Assembly (NCBI GenBank): GCA_910589035.1 | Contig: CAJUSI010000080.1 | Location: 1 to 17,470, forward strand | Direction of reading: 5' to 3' | DNA: 17,470 nucleotides | Source: an uncultured Acetatifactor sp. | Lineage (GTDB): Bacteria > Bacillota > Clostridia > Lachnospirales > Lachnospiraceae | Shown: in pieces, positions 1 through 7,481 of the stretch | Numbering within the stretch: the stretch's first letter is position 1 | Layout: each line of letters opens with the position of its first letter | Notes under the pieces: generated by a model | The model's input: the letters and a program-made list of their open reading frames with translations, nothing else | The model's database searches: none | Told to the model about the DNA's origin: nothing | Program-made: the position numbers and the translations under genes

Positions 1-140
1 GATTAGTTTCCATGTCGGACTACTACGCCGAAAGGCGAGTAACTTGTTAAGTTGATTGAACCGCCGTGTACCGAACGGTACGCACGGTGGTGTGAGAGGT
101 CGGAAATTTCTCAATTAGAGAAATTTCCTCCTACTCGATT
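1..140 (+). mobile_element. 3' end of a bacterial group II intron (domains V and VI)
   Basis: This is the tail of a self-splicing retroelement; the reverse-transcriptase ORF and 5' domains lie left of the window. Domain V is visible at about 58-94: lower stem ACCGCCGTG (60-68) pairs with CACGGTGGT (83-91) with one G-U pair, upper stem TACC (69-72) pairs with GGTA (77-80), the loop is GAAC, and there is the diagnostic two-base bulge CG at 81-82. The CGC at 62-64 would be the catalytic triad variant. Domain VI follows as an 11-bp hairpin (102-112 with 118-128), then a pyrimidine-rich tail CTCCTACTC holding an A that could be the branch point. The 3' splice site is probably at 139/140, after GAT. 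A GNRA hairpin (26-37, CGCC-GAAA-GGCG) lies upstream, probably the end of domain IV. The element is fused to a damaged radical SAM gene, so it may have inserted into or beside it. Confidence 0.88.
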
Positions 141-720
141 GGGCTTACAGACTTTGTTCCAATGCAATGCAGATCGCTGCAGGCCTTGTTTGTGCATACA
201 CGCTGCAATTTGTGCAGCCCCGATGTGCGTCTCCCAACCGCTCTGTGCAGCGGGAAGAGGAACTGGTGTTTTTGGAGAAGCACGGCGTAAATGTGGGATT
301 TTCCATAGACGGTTACAGGGAACTCTATGATTTGAACCGATGCGGTTCCTTTGGCCGGGCGATGGAAAATGTGGAGTATTATAAGCAGATTACGGGACAC
401 TATCCCACTTTCAATGCAACGGTCGGCAGGGAGAGTCTGGAAAATGCGGCGAAGGTAATCGCTTTTTTCAAGCCCTTCGGCACAAAGGTCACATTTTCCA
501 GAATGATTGGAAAGTATGGGATTTCACAGCAGGAGTATGGGGATTTTTTGGCTGATGCGGAAAGGGAACTCCCGGTAAGGCGGGGCTCCAGGGACTGCAC
601 GATGTACGGCGGACAGTGCGGGGCGGGAACAAATAATTATTTCTTTGCCAATGGAAAGGCGTACTATTGCGGAAACTGCATTGACCTTCCGCCGGTCAGA
701 TTCTGTACCGGCTGCTGCAG
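141..720 (+). pseudogene. Radical SAM/SPASM peptide maturase remnant
   Basis: One frame (167-853) contains a clear middle and C-terminal part of a radical SAM enzyme. It has a barrel strand with NVGFSIDGYRELYDLN at about 286-333, a helix-rich stretch ending in KVTFSRMIGKYG, then a cysteine cluster with CTMYGGQCGAG and YYCGNC that fits a SPASM auxiliary iron-sulfur domain. The N-terminal part with the CxxxCxxC motif is not intact: in another frame HTRCNLCSP at about 200-226 resembles a damaged version. Clear protein-like sequence starts near 247 (REEELVFLEKHG). Past about 690 the frame continues with a cysteine-rich stretch (CTGC, AACPGSCP) that may be the SPASM end or noise. Such enzymes install thioether or related crosslinks in ribosomal peptides. 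No precursor peptide gene is visible. Calling it broken is firm; the subfamily is not determined. Confidence 0.72.
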
Positions 721-851
721 GTTTCGGGCAGCTTGTCCAGGTTCCTGCCCGTTGTCCACAGGACAGGTTTGCCGGTCTGCACCGGATTTTTTGACAGGCT
801 TCCGATCTGCTCGGTCTGGGCATCATAATCTTCGTCTGTCTCATAAGGCAT
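696..851 (-). other. Small 51-codon ORF, possible gene fragment
   Basis: A minus-strand reading frame begins MPYETDEDYDAQTEQIGS and continues with VQTGKPVLWTTGRNLDKL. Its acidic, hydrophilic composition looks more protein-like than the plus-strand frame it opposes. I see no convincing ribosome site in front of its ATG, and I do not recognise the family. It lies between the radical SAM remnant and the Rpn-like gene, in a different frame from the latter. It could be a leftover from an insertion that truncated the radical SAM gene, or chance. Confidence 0.2.
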
Positions 852-855
852 GATG

Positions 856-1998
856 TCAGGAATATGTCACTTCCTTCCGCATCGATTCTATGTCGTCTTG
901 TGAAAAAACGGACACTATGGACGCGATCTCTTCAGTTGGGTAGTTTTTCCGGATCATTTTGAGCACAGATTCCCTGGCGGCCTGCTGCAGCATATCGGCT
1001 CTTTTTTTCTCGTTTTTCTTTTCAGCTTCTGCTTTGGCCAGTACCTGTTTGTTTTCAGCCTTCGCTTTGGCCAGTGCCTGTTTGTTTTCAGCATCCGCTT
1101 TGGCCAGTGCCTGTCTGGCTTCAGCTTTCGCTTTGGCCAGCGCCCGTTTCTTTTCAGCCATCGCCTGCGCCAATGCCTGGCGGCTTTTTTCTTCCGCTTC
1201 AGCGATTGCCTGTCGTTTCTCTTCTTCGATGATTCTCCCAACCTTTGTCATCTTGATCATCCTCCTTATATGATTTGCGGTTTCCGTGTCGATTACCTTA
1301 TCTGTGAAAGCCAATATACCTGACAGTACAAAGATCTGCTGTCGCCTGTCCTGGAGCCTTGCCGCCAGTTTCACGGTTTCACGTATTTTTTGTTCTTTCT
1401 CAGCGCGCTTCCGGTAGGAGAGGGGCAGTATGATGAATTCCATCAGTTCCTCTTCGTCTAAAGGTTCCTTCTTTTCTACTTTGCATTTCAAATGCTGATA
1501 TATTCTGCCGGAATCCAGTTCCGAGAGGAAAGCGGGTTCCAAAGTCACTTTGACTGCCCCGATATTGTATTCGGCGGATACATTTTTTCGTTCGATATCC
1601 CCGGTGTATATGACGATCATGCGGAGCGCCGGGCAGTCTTTTTTCTCCTTCAGATAGCGGTTGGCTATTCCTGTCAGATAATTCAGGTATTTTATCATGT
1701 CTTTTTTCCGGTATTTGCTTTCGTAGTCAACTATGGCCACGGTACTGTCCGCAAGCTCGAACAGATTGTCCAGCCACAGCTCGTTTGCCCTGATTGTCGG
1801 TATGTTGGTTGGCAGCACAGTCCTGATTTCCGGCAGGTCCAGTCCGTAAACCCGGAAAGCCTTTCCCTTGAAAGATTCGGCCAATTCTTTGCTAATGATA
1901 TCTTTGCTCTGGTAAGCGACACCTTTTCCCTTCGCAGGAACTGGTTTCTTTTTATGTGTCTGCCTGGTTCTTTTTGTCTTTGTTCTGTTTTCTTTCAT
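856..1998 (-). CDS. Rpn-like PD-(D/E)XK nuclease family protein with 11-residue-repeat coiled coil
   Basis: This 380-residue protein resembles the Rpn (YhgA-like) group, formerly labelled transposases and now known as putative PD-(D/E)XK DNA endonucleases. The N terminus is very basic (residues 1-26). The nuclease core is at about 70-115, with candidate acidic and lysine residues D84 and E93-S-K95 in STVAIVDYESKYRKKD. A helical middle part spans about 180-255. The C-terminal coiled coil (about 256-335) is built from 11-residue units of type ALAKAKAENKQ, followed by a short tail with RKNYPTEEIASI, a common end motif of clostridial Rpn proteins. The start is supported by AGAGGAAAGGG just upstream on the minus strand. 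It is a lone gene, transcribed away from the carbohydrate loci. The family is associated with recombination or mobile DNA; activity here is inferred from motifs only. Confidence 0.8.
   Translation of the reverse strand: MKENRTKTKRTRQTHKKKPVPAKGKGVAYQSKDIISKELAESFKGKAFRVYGLDLPEIRTVLPTNIPTIRANELWLDNLFELADSTVAIVDYESKYRKKDMIKYLNYLTGIANRYLKEKKDCPALRMIVIYTGDIERKNVSAEYNIGAVKVTLEPAFLSELDSGRIYQHLKCKVEKKEPLDEEELMEFIILPLSYRKRAEKEQKIRETVKLAARLQDRRQQIFVLSGILAFTDKVIDTETANHIRRMIKMTKVGRIIEEEKRQAIAEAEEKSRQALAQAMAEKKRALAKAKAEARQALAKADAENKQALAKAKAENKQVLAKAEAEKKNEKKRADMLQQAARESVLKMIRKNYPTEEIASIVSVFSQDDIESMRKEVTYS
1032..1229 (-). repeat. 33-bp tandem repeats coding for an 11-residue coiled-coil unit
   Basis: On the plus strand, units beginning CTTTGGCCAG start at 1032, 1065, 1098 and 1131, exactly 33 bp apart. 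Weaker units follow at 1164 and 1197. Each codes for 11 residues of the type ALAKADAENKQ within the Rpn-like protein (about residues 279-323 for the four clear copies). The units differ at several bases while keeping the alanine/lysine pattern, so they are likely maintained as protein sequence. Confidence 0.9.
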
Positions 1999-2076
1999 AC
2001 AATTCCCTTTCCTCTCTCAGGCGCATAACGGCGAAATCCTGCATCTTCCGGCAAAATTTCGACGCCCAAACGGCTT

Positions 2077-2105
2077 CGCAGGAAAGGCGCGTCTCCCTTC
2101 CTGCG
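2077..2105. repeat. Strong inverted repeat, 11-bp stem
   Basis: CGCAGGAAAGG (2077-2087) pairs with CCCTTCCTGCG (2095-2105) around a 7-base loop, with one mismatch that becomes a G-U pair in RNA. It lies about 80 bases upstream of the Rpn-like start codon, so it could form in that gene's 5' leader. On the plus strand it is followed only by a weak T-rich stretch, so I do not call it a terminator. Confidence 0.6.
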
Positions 2106-2165
2106 TTGGTTACATTTTACTTTCCATGGGATAAAGGCTCCCGCCTAGCAAGAAGTTCGATGAGA

Positions 2166-2192
2166 CGGAATCTGCGTTTTATGCGGATTCCG
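2166..2192. repeat. Strong inverted repeat, 10-bp stem
   Basis: CGGAATCTGC (2166-2175) pairs with GCGGATTCCG (2183-2192) around the loop GTTTTAT, with a single wobble. No T-run follows on either strand. It is the second of a run of hairpins in this gene-free stretch. Confidence 0.6.
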
Positions 2193-2207
2193 ATTGTCCT
2201 GTTACAG

Positions 2208-2225
2208 AAAGGCCGGACGGCCTTT
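2208..2225. repeat. Inverted repeat, 7-bp stem
   Basis: AAAGGCC (2208-2214) and GGCCTTT (2219-2225) form a perfect stem around GGAC. A fourth, smaller hairpin lies at 2340-2356 (GGGCGG / CCGCCC). Neither is followed by a clear T-tract, so a terminator role is unproven. Confidence 0.55.
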
Positions 2226-2968
2226 GAATGACTGTTGGATTTGAATTCATTACCTGTATTTAGAGTAGCATGATATGAGGGGAAATGCAAGAGGATTTTC
2301 CGGGATAGATACAAACCGACAGATACGAACAATCCTAATGGGCGGGCTGTCCGCCCAGTCCGCCTCCAAATGGGGGCTGAGGGAGGTGGGGTTCTGCGTG
2401 TACGGCCCGGAGGCCTGCCATACTGTTTGCCGTTCTGGAATATGCGGCGGAATACAGGGAGTATAAGGATTCCTGTACCTGCTTTTTTGGATGCCTGTCA
2501 GATCATTCGCCATGATGACGGACGGTGATGGAAGCACATTTTCCAGGAGAGAAGGGGGAGATGCTTCAGTGAGAGTTATGGGGCCGCAAGCGCCCGGTTT
2601 GATGACAGGGTGCCTGCGGTTACCGGCTTTTCGCATCTTTGCGGGCTACAGCCGTGAATTCTCCCGGGAGCCTTTCGTCAGTCCATGCCGGATGTTCATC
2701 AAATTTTTCCAACAGAAAACCGCAGTCGGGGGTGTTCAGGTTATTTTATCGTGAAATGGCTGCGGGGTCAATTGGCTGTTTGAAATTTTTAGGAATTTTC
2801 AGAAATCTTTTTTGGGAAACGATAGAATTTCTGGGGATATAGAAATTATTGAGCCATCAATTTCCAGAAGAAGGATTTTCGGAGGAATTGATGTTGAAAT
2901 GGCAGTAAAAATGGTAAACGAAGGCGGAAGTAACGAGAGCAGGAGGAGGTACACCTTCAAGGTATGCC

Positions 2969-2997
2969 TTGCCGCAGGAAACGGGTTGTGGTATACT
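2969..2997 (+). promoter_or_regulatory. Sigma-A-type promoter of the GH5-kinase-regulator unit
   Basis: A -35 box TTGCCG (2969-2974) is separated by exactly 17 bases from a -10 box TATACT (2992-2997). Transcription would begin near 3004, about 65 bases ahead of the GH5 start codon. This is the only good promoter I see upstream of 3069, and the three genes behind it run on one strand. Confidence 0.6.
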
Positions 2998-3068
2998 GAA
3001 TTTGCCGAAAGGGGCTGTAACAGCTTCGGTAAGCAGGATATTTGGTGGACATTTGTGGGGGAGAAGTC

Positions 3069-4547
3069 ATGTGCAAGAGGCTCTTTATTTACAGTATAAT
3101 GGCGCTATGTATGATAGCGCTTTCAGGATGCGGTGGGAGAATGGACAGGCAGACAGGAATGGATTTTGCTGGGGAAACGGGATCTGAGGAGGCAGGAGAG
3201 GGAGGCCCGGAAGGAGAAGGGGCTGGCGCAGCTGTCGGGGAAGACCCGGAAGGAGAAGGGGCTGGCGCAGCTGTCGGAGAGGGGCCGAAAGGGTCTCGAG
3301 ATGGCACAGCCGCCGGAGAGGGGCAGGATGGATCTCAGGATGCCATGACTGCCGGGGAAGCAGGCAACGGTGCAGGCGTGTTGGTTGATGGGGAGGCAGC
3401 AGGTCCGGAAGGACAGAACCAGGAAGCAGGCAAAAATGCAGGGGTACAGTCCGGAGATAGGGCAGGAAATTCGGAGACAAAGTCTGAGGCAGCATCGCAG
3501 GATTCTGCAGCCGGGAATGGCAGCATTCAAGGAGACACAGAAGTAAAGAGCGGGACAGATGGCCGGGTTTCGGGAGCAGCAGACGATACGGAAAAGGAAC
3601 CTGGATTGCCCGGAGCACTGAAGGTAATAGGGACACAGCTGACGGATTCACGGGGTACGCCTGTGCAGCTCAAAGGAATCAGCACCCACGGCCTTGCCTG
3701 GTATCCCGAGTATGTCAATGCGGCGTGTTTCCGGCAGTTTAGGGAAGAATGGGGAATGAACGTAGTGCGCCTTGCCATGTATACCGCGGAATACGGCGGT
3801 TACTGCACGGGCGGAAACCAGGACGAACTGAAGGAATTGATAAGGGACGGCGTATCCTGTGCCACGGACTGCGGCATGTATGTGATCATCGACTGGCATA
3901 TTCTGTCGGACGGCAATCCCAATACTTACCTGGAGGAGGCAAAGGAGTTCTTCGGGGAGATTGCGGAAGAATATGCGGAATACACTAATGTAATATACGA
4001 GATATGCAATGAACCAAACGGAGGCGTCTCCTGGAGCGACGTAAAGGAATATGCGGAGCAGATTATAGAGGTGATCCGGGGAGAGGACGAGGACGGCCTC
4101 ATTCTGGTAGGCACGCCTAACTGGTGCCAGTATGTGGAGCAGGCGGCGGCAGATCCTATTACGGCCTATGACAACATTATGTATACGCTGCACTTTTATG
4201 CGGCCACCCACACGGACTCCCTGCGGGATGCCATGACGAAGGCTGTGGAAGCGGGGCTTCCTGTTTTCGTGTCGGAATACGGAATCTGCGACGCCAGCGG
4301 AAACGGAGCGATTGATAAAGAGCAGGCGGACAGGTGGGCGGAGCTCCTGGACGAATACGGGATCAGCTATGTGGCCTGGAATCTCTCTAACAAAGCGGAG
4401 ACTTCCGCCATCCTGAAAAGCAGCTGCGGCAAGGTAAGCGGGTTTACCCTGGAAGACCTCAGCGATTCCGGAAAATGGCTTTATGAGAGGCTGGGAGTTG
4501 GAGGAAGCGGCGCCGCAGGAGAAAAAACAGCGGCAATACATCTGTAA
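3069..4547 (+). CDS. GH5 endo-glycanase (cellulase-like) lipoprotein
   Basis: The protein (492 residues) begins with a lipoprotein signal: MCKRLFIYS, a hydrophobic stretch, and lipobox LSGC with Cys21 as the lipidation site, so it should be anchored outside the membrane. A low-complexity Gly/Glu/Ala/Ser linker follows (about 22-183). The catalytic domain (about 184-480) is a glycoside hydrolase family 5 barrel: GISTHGLAWYP, VRLAMYT and DWHILSDGNP near the front, the acid/base in ICNEPNG (E315), LHFYAATH, and the nucleophile in VSEYGI (E403). The pattern resembles the endo-beta-1,4-glucanase subgroup, though substrate cannot be fixed by motif. I chose the ATG at 3069 because GGGGGAG lies 6 bases before it and the signal peptide then starts cleanly; an upstream TTG at 3042 is less likely. 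The gene ends at an A6 run followed by an odd out-of-frame continuation (see findings). Confidence 0.9.
   Translation: MCKRLFIYSIMALCMIALSGCGGRMDRQTGMDFAGETGSEEAGEGGPEGEGAGAAVGEDPEGEGAGAAVGEGPKGSRDGTAAGEGQDGSQDAMTAGEAGNGAGVLVDGEAAGPEGQNQEAGKNAGVQSGDRAGNSETKSEAASQDSAAGNGSIQGDTEVKSGTDGRVSGAADDTEKEPGLPGALKVIGTQLTDSRGTPVQLKGISTHGLAWYPEYVNAACFRQFREEWGMNVVRLAMYTAEYGGYCTGGNQDELKELIRDGVSCATDCGMYVIIDWHILSDGNPNTYLEEAKEFFGEIAEEYAEYTNVIYEICNEPNGGVSWSDVKEYAEQIIEVIRGEDEDGLILVGTPNWCQYVEQAAADPITAYDNIMYTLHFYAATHTDSLRDAMTKAVEAGLPVFVSEYGICDASGNGAIDKEQADRWAELLDEYGISYVAWNLSNKAETSAILKSSCGKVSGFTLEDLSDSGKWLYERLGVGGSGAAGEKTAAIHL
3206..3361 (+). repeat. 39-bp tandem repeat in the GH5 linker
   Basis: Two almost identical 39-bp units begin at 3206 and 3245 (each opening CCCGGAAGGAGAAGG) and encode PEGEGAGAAVGED and PEGEGAGAAVGEG. 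Two diverged 13-residue units follow (PKGSRDGTAAGEG and QDGSQDAMTAGEA). The repeat lengthens the acidic spacer between the lipid anchor and the catalytic domain; copy number may vary between strains. Confidence 0.85.
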
Positions 4548-4712
4548 GCCACTCCGGGGAAACGGCAGGGAATACGGCGGAGGACAGAGATGGAGGTTTT
4601 GCTTCGGACGGACAGCTCGGAAATGGAAGTAACGGATTAGGAGAAGAAAACGCTGCAGGGAATGCCGGTTGGAGGAATAAAATCGGCGGGAAGTATACGA
4701 AACGGAGTTATC

Positions 4713-6476
4713 ATGAAAAGTTTTCGGAGCAAAATGATCTGCATTCTGCTGGCCATGTCACTGATTCCGCTGGTGATGGCAGTCATCTATTCTTACCGTA
4801 TTTCAAGCAGAAACCTGTATGAGAAAATGAATCAGACGGAAGTGGCATTTGTGGAATCTATGGCCCATGTGGTTGATAACGAGCTTCAGCGTCTGACCGT
4901 TAATATAGATATGGCAATATCCCAGCGGGAATTTCAGCATGCCATGAATCAGCTGGGTACTGCCAGCTCAGACGGTACACGGTGGAGGGCCATGCAGGAT
5001 ATGAATAAGGTGGTAGGTGGAATTTTCGGAAGAGGAGATGCCGTATCCGGTATTTATGTCATTGCACAAAACGGATATACCTGCGCCGTGATGGACGAAT
5101 ATCATCTGAATTTGGACAGATTTATGGAGGAGGATCCATGTTTCATTGAGAACATGGGCCAGGGTGCAGTGGTGGCGGAGGGGATTCGTTCCATGGGGGA
5201 CGGTCGGGAAGCCATGATGTTCGGAAAATTGATCAAGGATGTGGCGGATAAGGGCAACTTGGCAGAGATTGGCGTTGCGCACTTTGCTGTTGATCCGGTA
5301 AAATTTTCTTCCGTGATAGCGCAGAACGAGGAAGACAGCGCGTTCTTTCTGCTGAATCAGGAAGGACAGATAGTGACGGCACGGTGTGAGGCACAGGAGC
5401 AGGATCTTTATCATCGGATGATTCAGGAACAGCAGAAAGAGATGCGGGAGAAGAAGGGAATTATTCCTGTCTCGCTGGGAACAGAGAGTCTGGTGATGAT
5501 CTACAGTATTTCTCCTGTTTATCAATATCAGGTGATCCGCTGCATTCCTTACTCAGTCTATAACAGCGAGGTGGAGAACATTATCTGGATGCTGGTGCTC
5601 TTCTCCCTGGTGTACGCGGTTTCGGCTGTTCTGGTTTCGGCTTTTGTGTCAAAGAGCATATCCAGACCTATTCAGGAGCTGAGCCGGGCCATGGGGTATA
5701 CGGAAAAGGGTGATTTTGCGGTCCGTCTGGAATCCGGCAGAAGGGATGAGATGGGGAATATGATGAGAAGTTTTAATCATATGGTAGAGCAGCTGGATTC
5801 TCTTTTTACCCAGACGATAGAGGATGAAAAGGCGAAGAAAAATCTGGAGATTTGTTCGTTGCAATATCAGATCAGTCCTCATTTTCTATACAATCTTTTG
5901 GCGTCTGTGCGTTCTCTGGCAGTGATCGAAGGAGCAGAGGAGACAGGGGAAATGCTGGGAGATGTTTCCAGGCTGCTGCGGAATACGGTAAGTTATGCAG
6001 GAATGCTTGTGCCCCTGTCTTTTGAGCTGGAAAATATACAAACCTTTTTAAGTATTCAAAATGCCTGTCACAGCGGTCTGATTTCTCAGCAGATCCAGGT
6101 GCAGGAAGGGATACAGGATTTGCTGGTGCCCAATCTAATCCTCCAGCCCATTGTGGAAAATGCCGTGTTCCACGGAGCGGATCCGGAATCTGGGGAGGTG
6201 TGGGTTGAGGTATCGGCAAAGAAGCAAGGGGAAGTGTTGCTGCTGACGGTCAGGGATCATGGCTGCGGTATTTCCCGGGAGGAACAGAGAAAAATATTGG
6301 AAGGGCAGGCCAGGGGAGAGCTGATCAGTCATGTGGGACTGCGGAACACCAAGGATAGAATTCGGCTGAATTTCGGCAGCCCGTATGATTTGCTTATAGA
6401 CAGCGAAGGGGCGGGTACCCGGATTCTGCTCTTTCTTCCGATACTTCACAGGAATCATGAGACTACAGAGATTTAA
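4713..6476 (+). CDS. YesM-type sensor histidine kinase
   Basis: This 587-residue membrane kinase pairs with the next gene as a two-component system. It has a first membrane helix (about 7-27), a large extracellular sensing region (about 30-285, resembling dCache-type sensors of this family), a second helix (about 290-313), and a HAMP linker with SRPIQELSRAM. The histidine kinase domain carries the phospho-acceptor in QISPHFLYNLL (H390), the N box in VENAVFHG (N483), and the G box in DHGCGIS. The QxxPHFLYN form is typical of the LytS/YesM group. The ATG at 4713 has GGAG 5 bases upstream and gives a normal N terminus. It follows the GH5 gene by 165 bases, a gap filled by the out-of-frame continuation of that gene. 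Family role: sensing external carbohydrate and controlling uptake genes; the ligand here is unknown. Confidence 0.92.
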   Translation: MKSFRSKMICILLAMSLIPLVMAVIYSYRISSRNLYEKMNQTEVAFVESMAHVVDNELQRLTVNIDMAISQREFQHAMNQLGTASSDGTRWRAMQDMNKVVGGIFGRGDAVSGIYVIAQNGYTCAVMDEYHLNLDRFMEEDPCFIENMGQGAVVAEGIRSMGDGREAMMFGKLIKDVADKGNLAEIGVAHFAVDPVKFSSVIAQNEEDSAFFLLNQEGQIVTARCEAQEQDLYHRMIQEQQKEMREKKGIIPVSLGTESLVMIYSISPVYQYQVIRCIPYSVYNSEVENIIWMLVLFSLVYAVSAVLVSAFVSKSISRPIQELSRAMGYTEKGDFAVRLESGRRDEMGNMMRSFNHMVEQLDSLFTQTIEDEKAKKNLEICSLQYQISPHFLYNLLASVRSLAVIEGAEETGEMLGDVSRLLRNTVSYAGMLVPLSFELENIQTFLSIQNACHSGLISQQIQVQEGIQDLLVPNLILQPIVENAVFHGADPESGEVWVEVSAKKQGEVLLLTVRDHGCGISREEQRKILEGQARGELISHVGLRNTKDRIRLNFGSPYDLLIDSEGAGTRILLFLPILHRNHETTEI

Positions 6477-6491
6477 AAAAGGAGGCATATT

Positions 6492-7268
6492 TTGATTCAT
6501 GTAATGCTGGTAGACGACAATCAGTTGATGCTTCGAGGCCTGGAACGTATATTGGATTGGGAGGCCAACGGCTATCTGATCGTGGGTAAGGCGATCAACG
6601 GAAAGCAGGCATTGGAGAAGATGGAAAAGGTACGTGTGGACATCCTATTTACTGACATCCGAATGCCTGTAATGGATGGGATCGAGCTGATTTGTGCCGT
6701 AAAGGAACGCTATCCGAAGGTGCGGGTTATTGTTTTGAGCGCCTATGACGATTTCAAATATGTGCGGACTGCTTTTTGGCTGGGGGCTAATGATTATCTG
6801 CTGAAGCAGGAATATGATGCAGAGACCCTGCTTTGCCTCCTGGACAGGCTGAAGCAGGACAGAAAGCATGGAGATACTGCCCGGAAAGATGCGGAAATTG
6901 AAAAGCTGGTTCTTCGGAATCAGGAGAAACAGCCTGAAGATGCCCAGAGCAAATATCTGATTCGCTTTAAGAAATGTATCGAAAAACATTACAGTGAGAA
7001 TAATCTGCGGGCGGAGGATGTGGCAGAATATCTGGGAATCAGCGTGGGATGGATGGGAAAACTGATCTATCAGGAGACTGCGCTTCATTTTGCGGATTAT
7101 CTGAATTATTATCGGATTCTGCGGGCAAAGGAGCTTTTGGAAAGCACGAACCTGAAGGTTTATGAAATTGCCGAACGGGTGGGGTACAATAATGTGGAGC
7201 ATTTTACCAGGGTATTTAAGAAGCTTGTGGGTATGAGCCCCAGCGTTTACGGAGGCAGTACTTCCTGA
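6492..7268 (+). CDS. YesN-type response regulator with AraC HTH domain
   Basis: 258 residues. The receiver domain (about 1-120) has the acidic pair D8-D9 and phospho-acceptor D55 in DILFTDIRMPVMDG, with the conserved lysine in YLLKQE. The C-terminal AraC-family DNA-binding region (about 158-258) has two helix-turn-helix units, ending KVYEIAERVGYNNVEHFTRVFKKLVGMSPSVY-like in pattern (split across positions 7147-7250). The start is a TTG at 6492: GGAGG (6481-6485) is 6 bases before it, while the nearest ATG (6504) is too far. It begins 15 bases after the kinase stop and is surely its partner. The nearest plausible targets are the two promoters sharing a 35-bp element at 7447-7481 and 7771-7805. 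Confidence 0.92.
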   Translation: MIHVMLVDDNQLMLRGLERILDWEANGYLIVGKAINGKQALEKMEKVRVDILFTDIRMPVMDGIELICAVKERYPKVRVIVLSAYDDFKYVRTAFWLGANDYLLKQEYDAETLLCLLDRLKQDRKHGDTARKDAEIEKLVLRNQEKQPEDAQSKYLIRFKKCIEKHYSENNLRAEDVAEYLGISVGWMGKLIYQETALHFADYLNYYRILRAKELLESTNLKVYEIAERVGYNNVEHFTRVFKKLVGMSPSVYGGSTS

Positions 7269-7391
7269 CCGCAAAGAGAGTCGGACGGCTGTTCCATGTA
7301 TTGAAGGAGAAGGGAACAGGTCAGACAAGCGGGGATAGCGCAGGGACAAAGGCGCCGGATTATATAAATGGAATACAAATCAAATTAGTGG

Positions 7392-7425
7392 AGGGGATGC
7401 ATAAAACAGGGCATGCCCTTTTTTT
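7392..7425 (+). terminator. Intrinsic terminator after the two-component genes
   Basis: GGGGATGC (7393-7400 region) can pair with GCATGCCC, or alternatively AGGGC with GCCCT, immediately followed by TTTTTTT (7419-7425). An A-run (7403-7406) upstream also makes it able to work in the other direction. It separates the regulator gene from the carbohydrate operon. Confidence 0.8.
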
Positions 7426-7446
7426 GTACAATTTTTTGGGGGAGAG

Positions 7447-7481
7447 CATAATACTTCATGAAAACGCGGAATATATCATTC
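7447..7481 (+). promoter_or_regulatory. 35-bp shared regulatory element, copy 1
   Basis: This sequence matches 7771-7805 without gaps at 29 of 35 positions; shared parts include CATAAT, TCATGAAA, GCGGAA and ATATCATTC. It ends 20 bases before a -10 box and so covers the -35 region, the usual place for an AraC-type activator. I infer it is the binding site of the adjacent YesN-type regulator. Confidence 0.7.

Larger units (their letters stand above)
1999..2968. other. Gene-free interval of about 1 kb with palindromes
   Basis: I find no recognisable gene here. The open frames on both strands are short and lack both family resemblance and well-placed ribosome sites. The left part (2070-2360) is dense in inverted repeats, given separately. 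A short frame at about 2418-2515 reading LFAVLEYAAEYREYKDS looks protein-like and could be a decayed gene end. The right part (2750-2900) is more AT-rich with repeated GAAATTT-like strings. The interval holds the upstream region of the minus-strand Rpn-like gene and, at its right end, the promoter of the GH5 gene. Confidence 0.55.

Noticed and set aside
1032..1229. Regular 33-bp units considered as a CRISPR-like or minisatellite array
   Set aside because: The units are contiguous without spacers and lie fully in frame inside the Rpn-like coding sequence, so they are protein repeats.
2418..2515. Frame reading LFAVLEYAAEYREYKDS as the end of a decayed gene
   Set aside because: Short, with no upstream continuation that I can follow and no family match, so not listed as a gene.
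2491..2754. 87-codon plus-strand frame in the gene-free interval
   Set aside because: No ribosome site at its start, mixed composition, no recognisable motif, and overlapping frames of similar quality on both strands.
3085..3651. Long minus-strand open frame opposite the GH5 linker
   Set aside because: It is the mirror of the Gly/Glu/Ala-rich repeat coding region, proline- and leucine-rich without a ribosome site or family resemblance.
3648..4541. 297-codon minus-strand frame opposite the GH5 catalytic domain
   Set aside because: The plus strand has intact GH5 motifs and catalytic glutamates; the minus frame shows no protein family features and ends with the gene it shadows.
7457..7472. Catabolite-response (cre) site in the first 35-bp element (ATGAAAACG matches the left half)
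   Set aside because: The right half of the consensus is not matched, and the second copy changes the central CG, so the shared element is better explained as an activator site.
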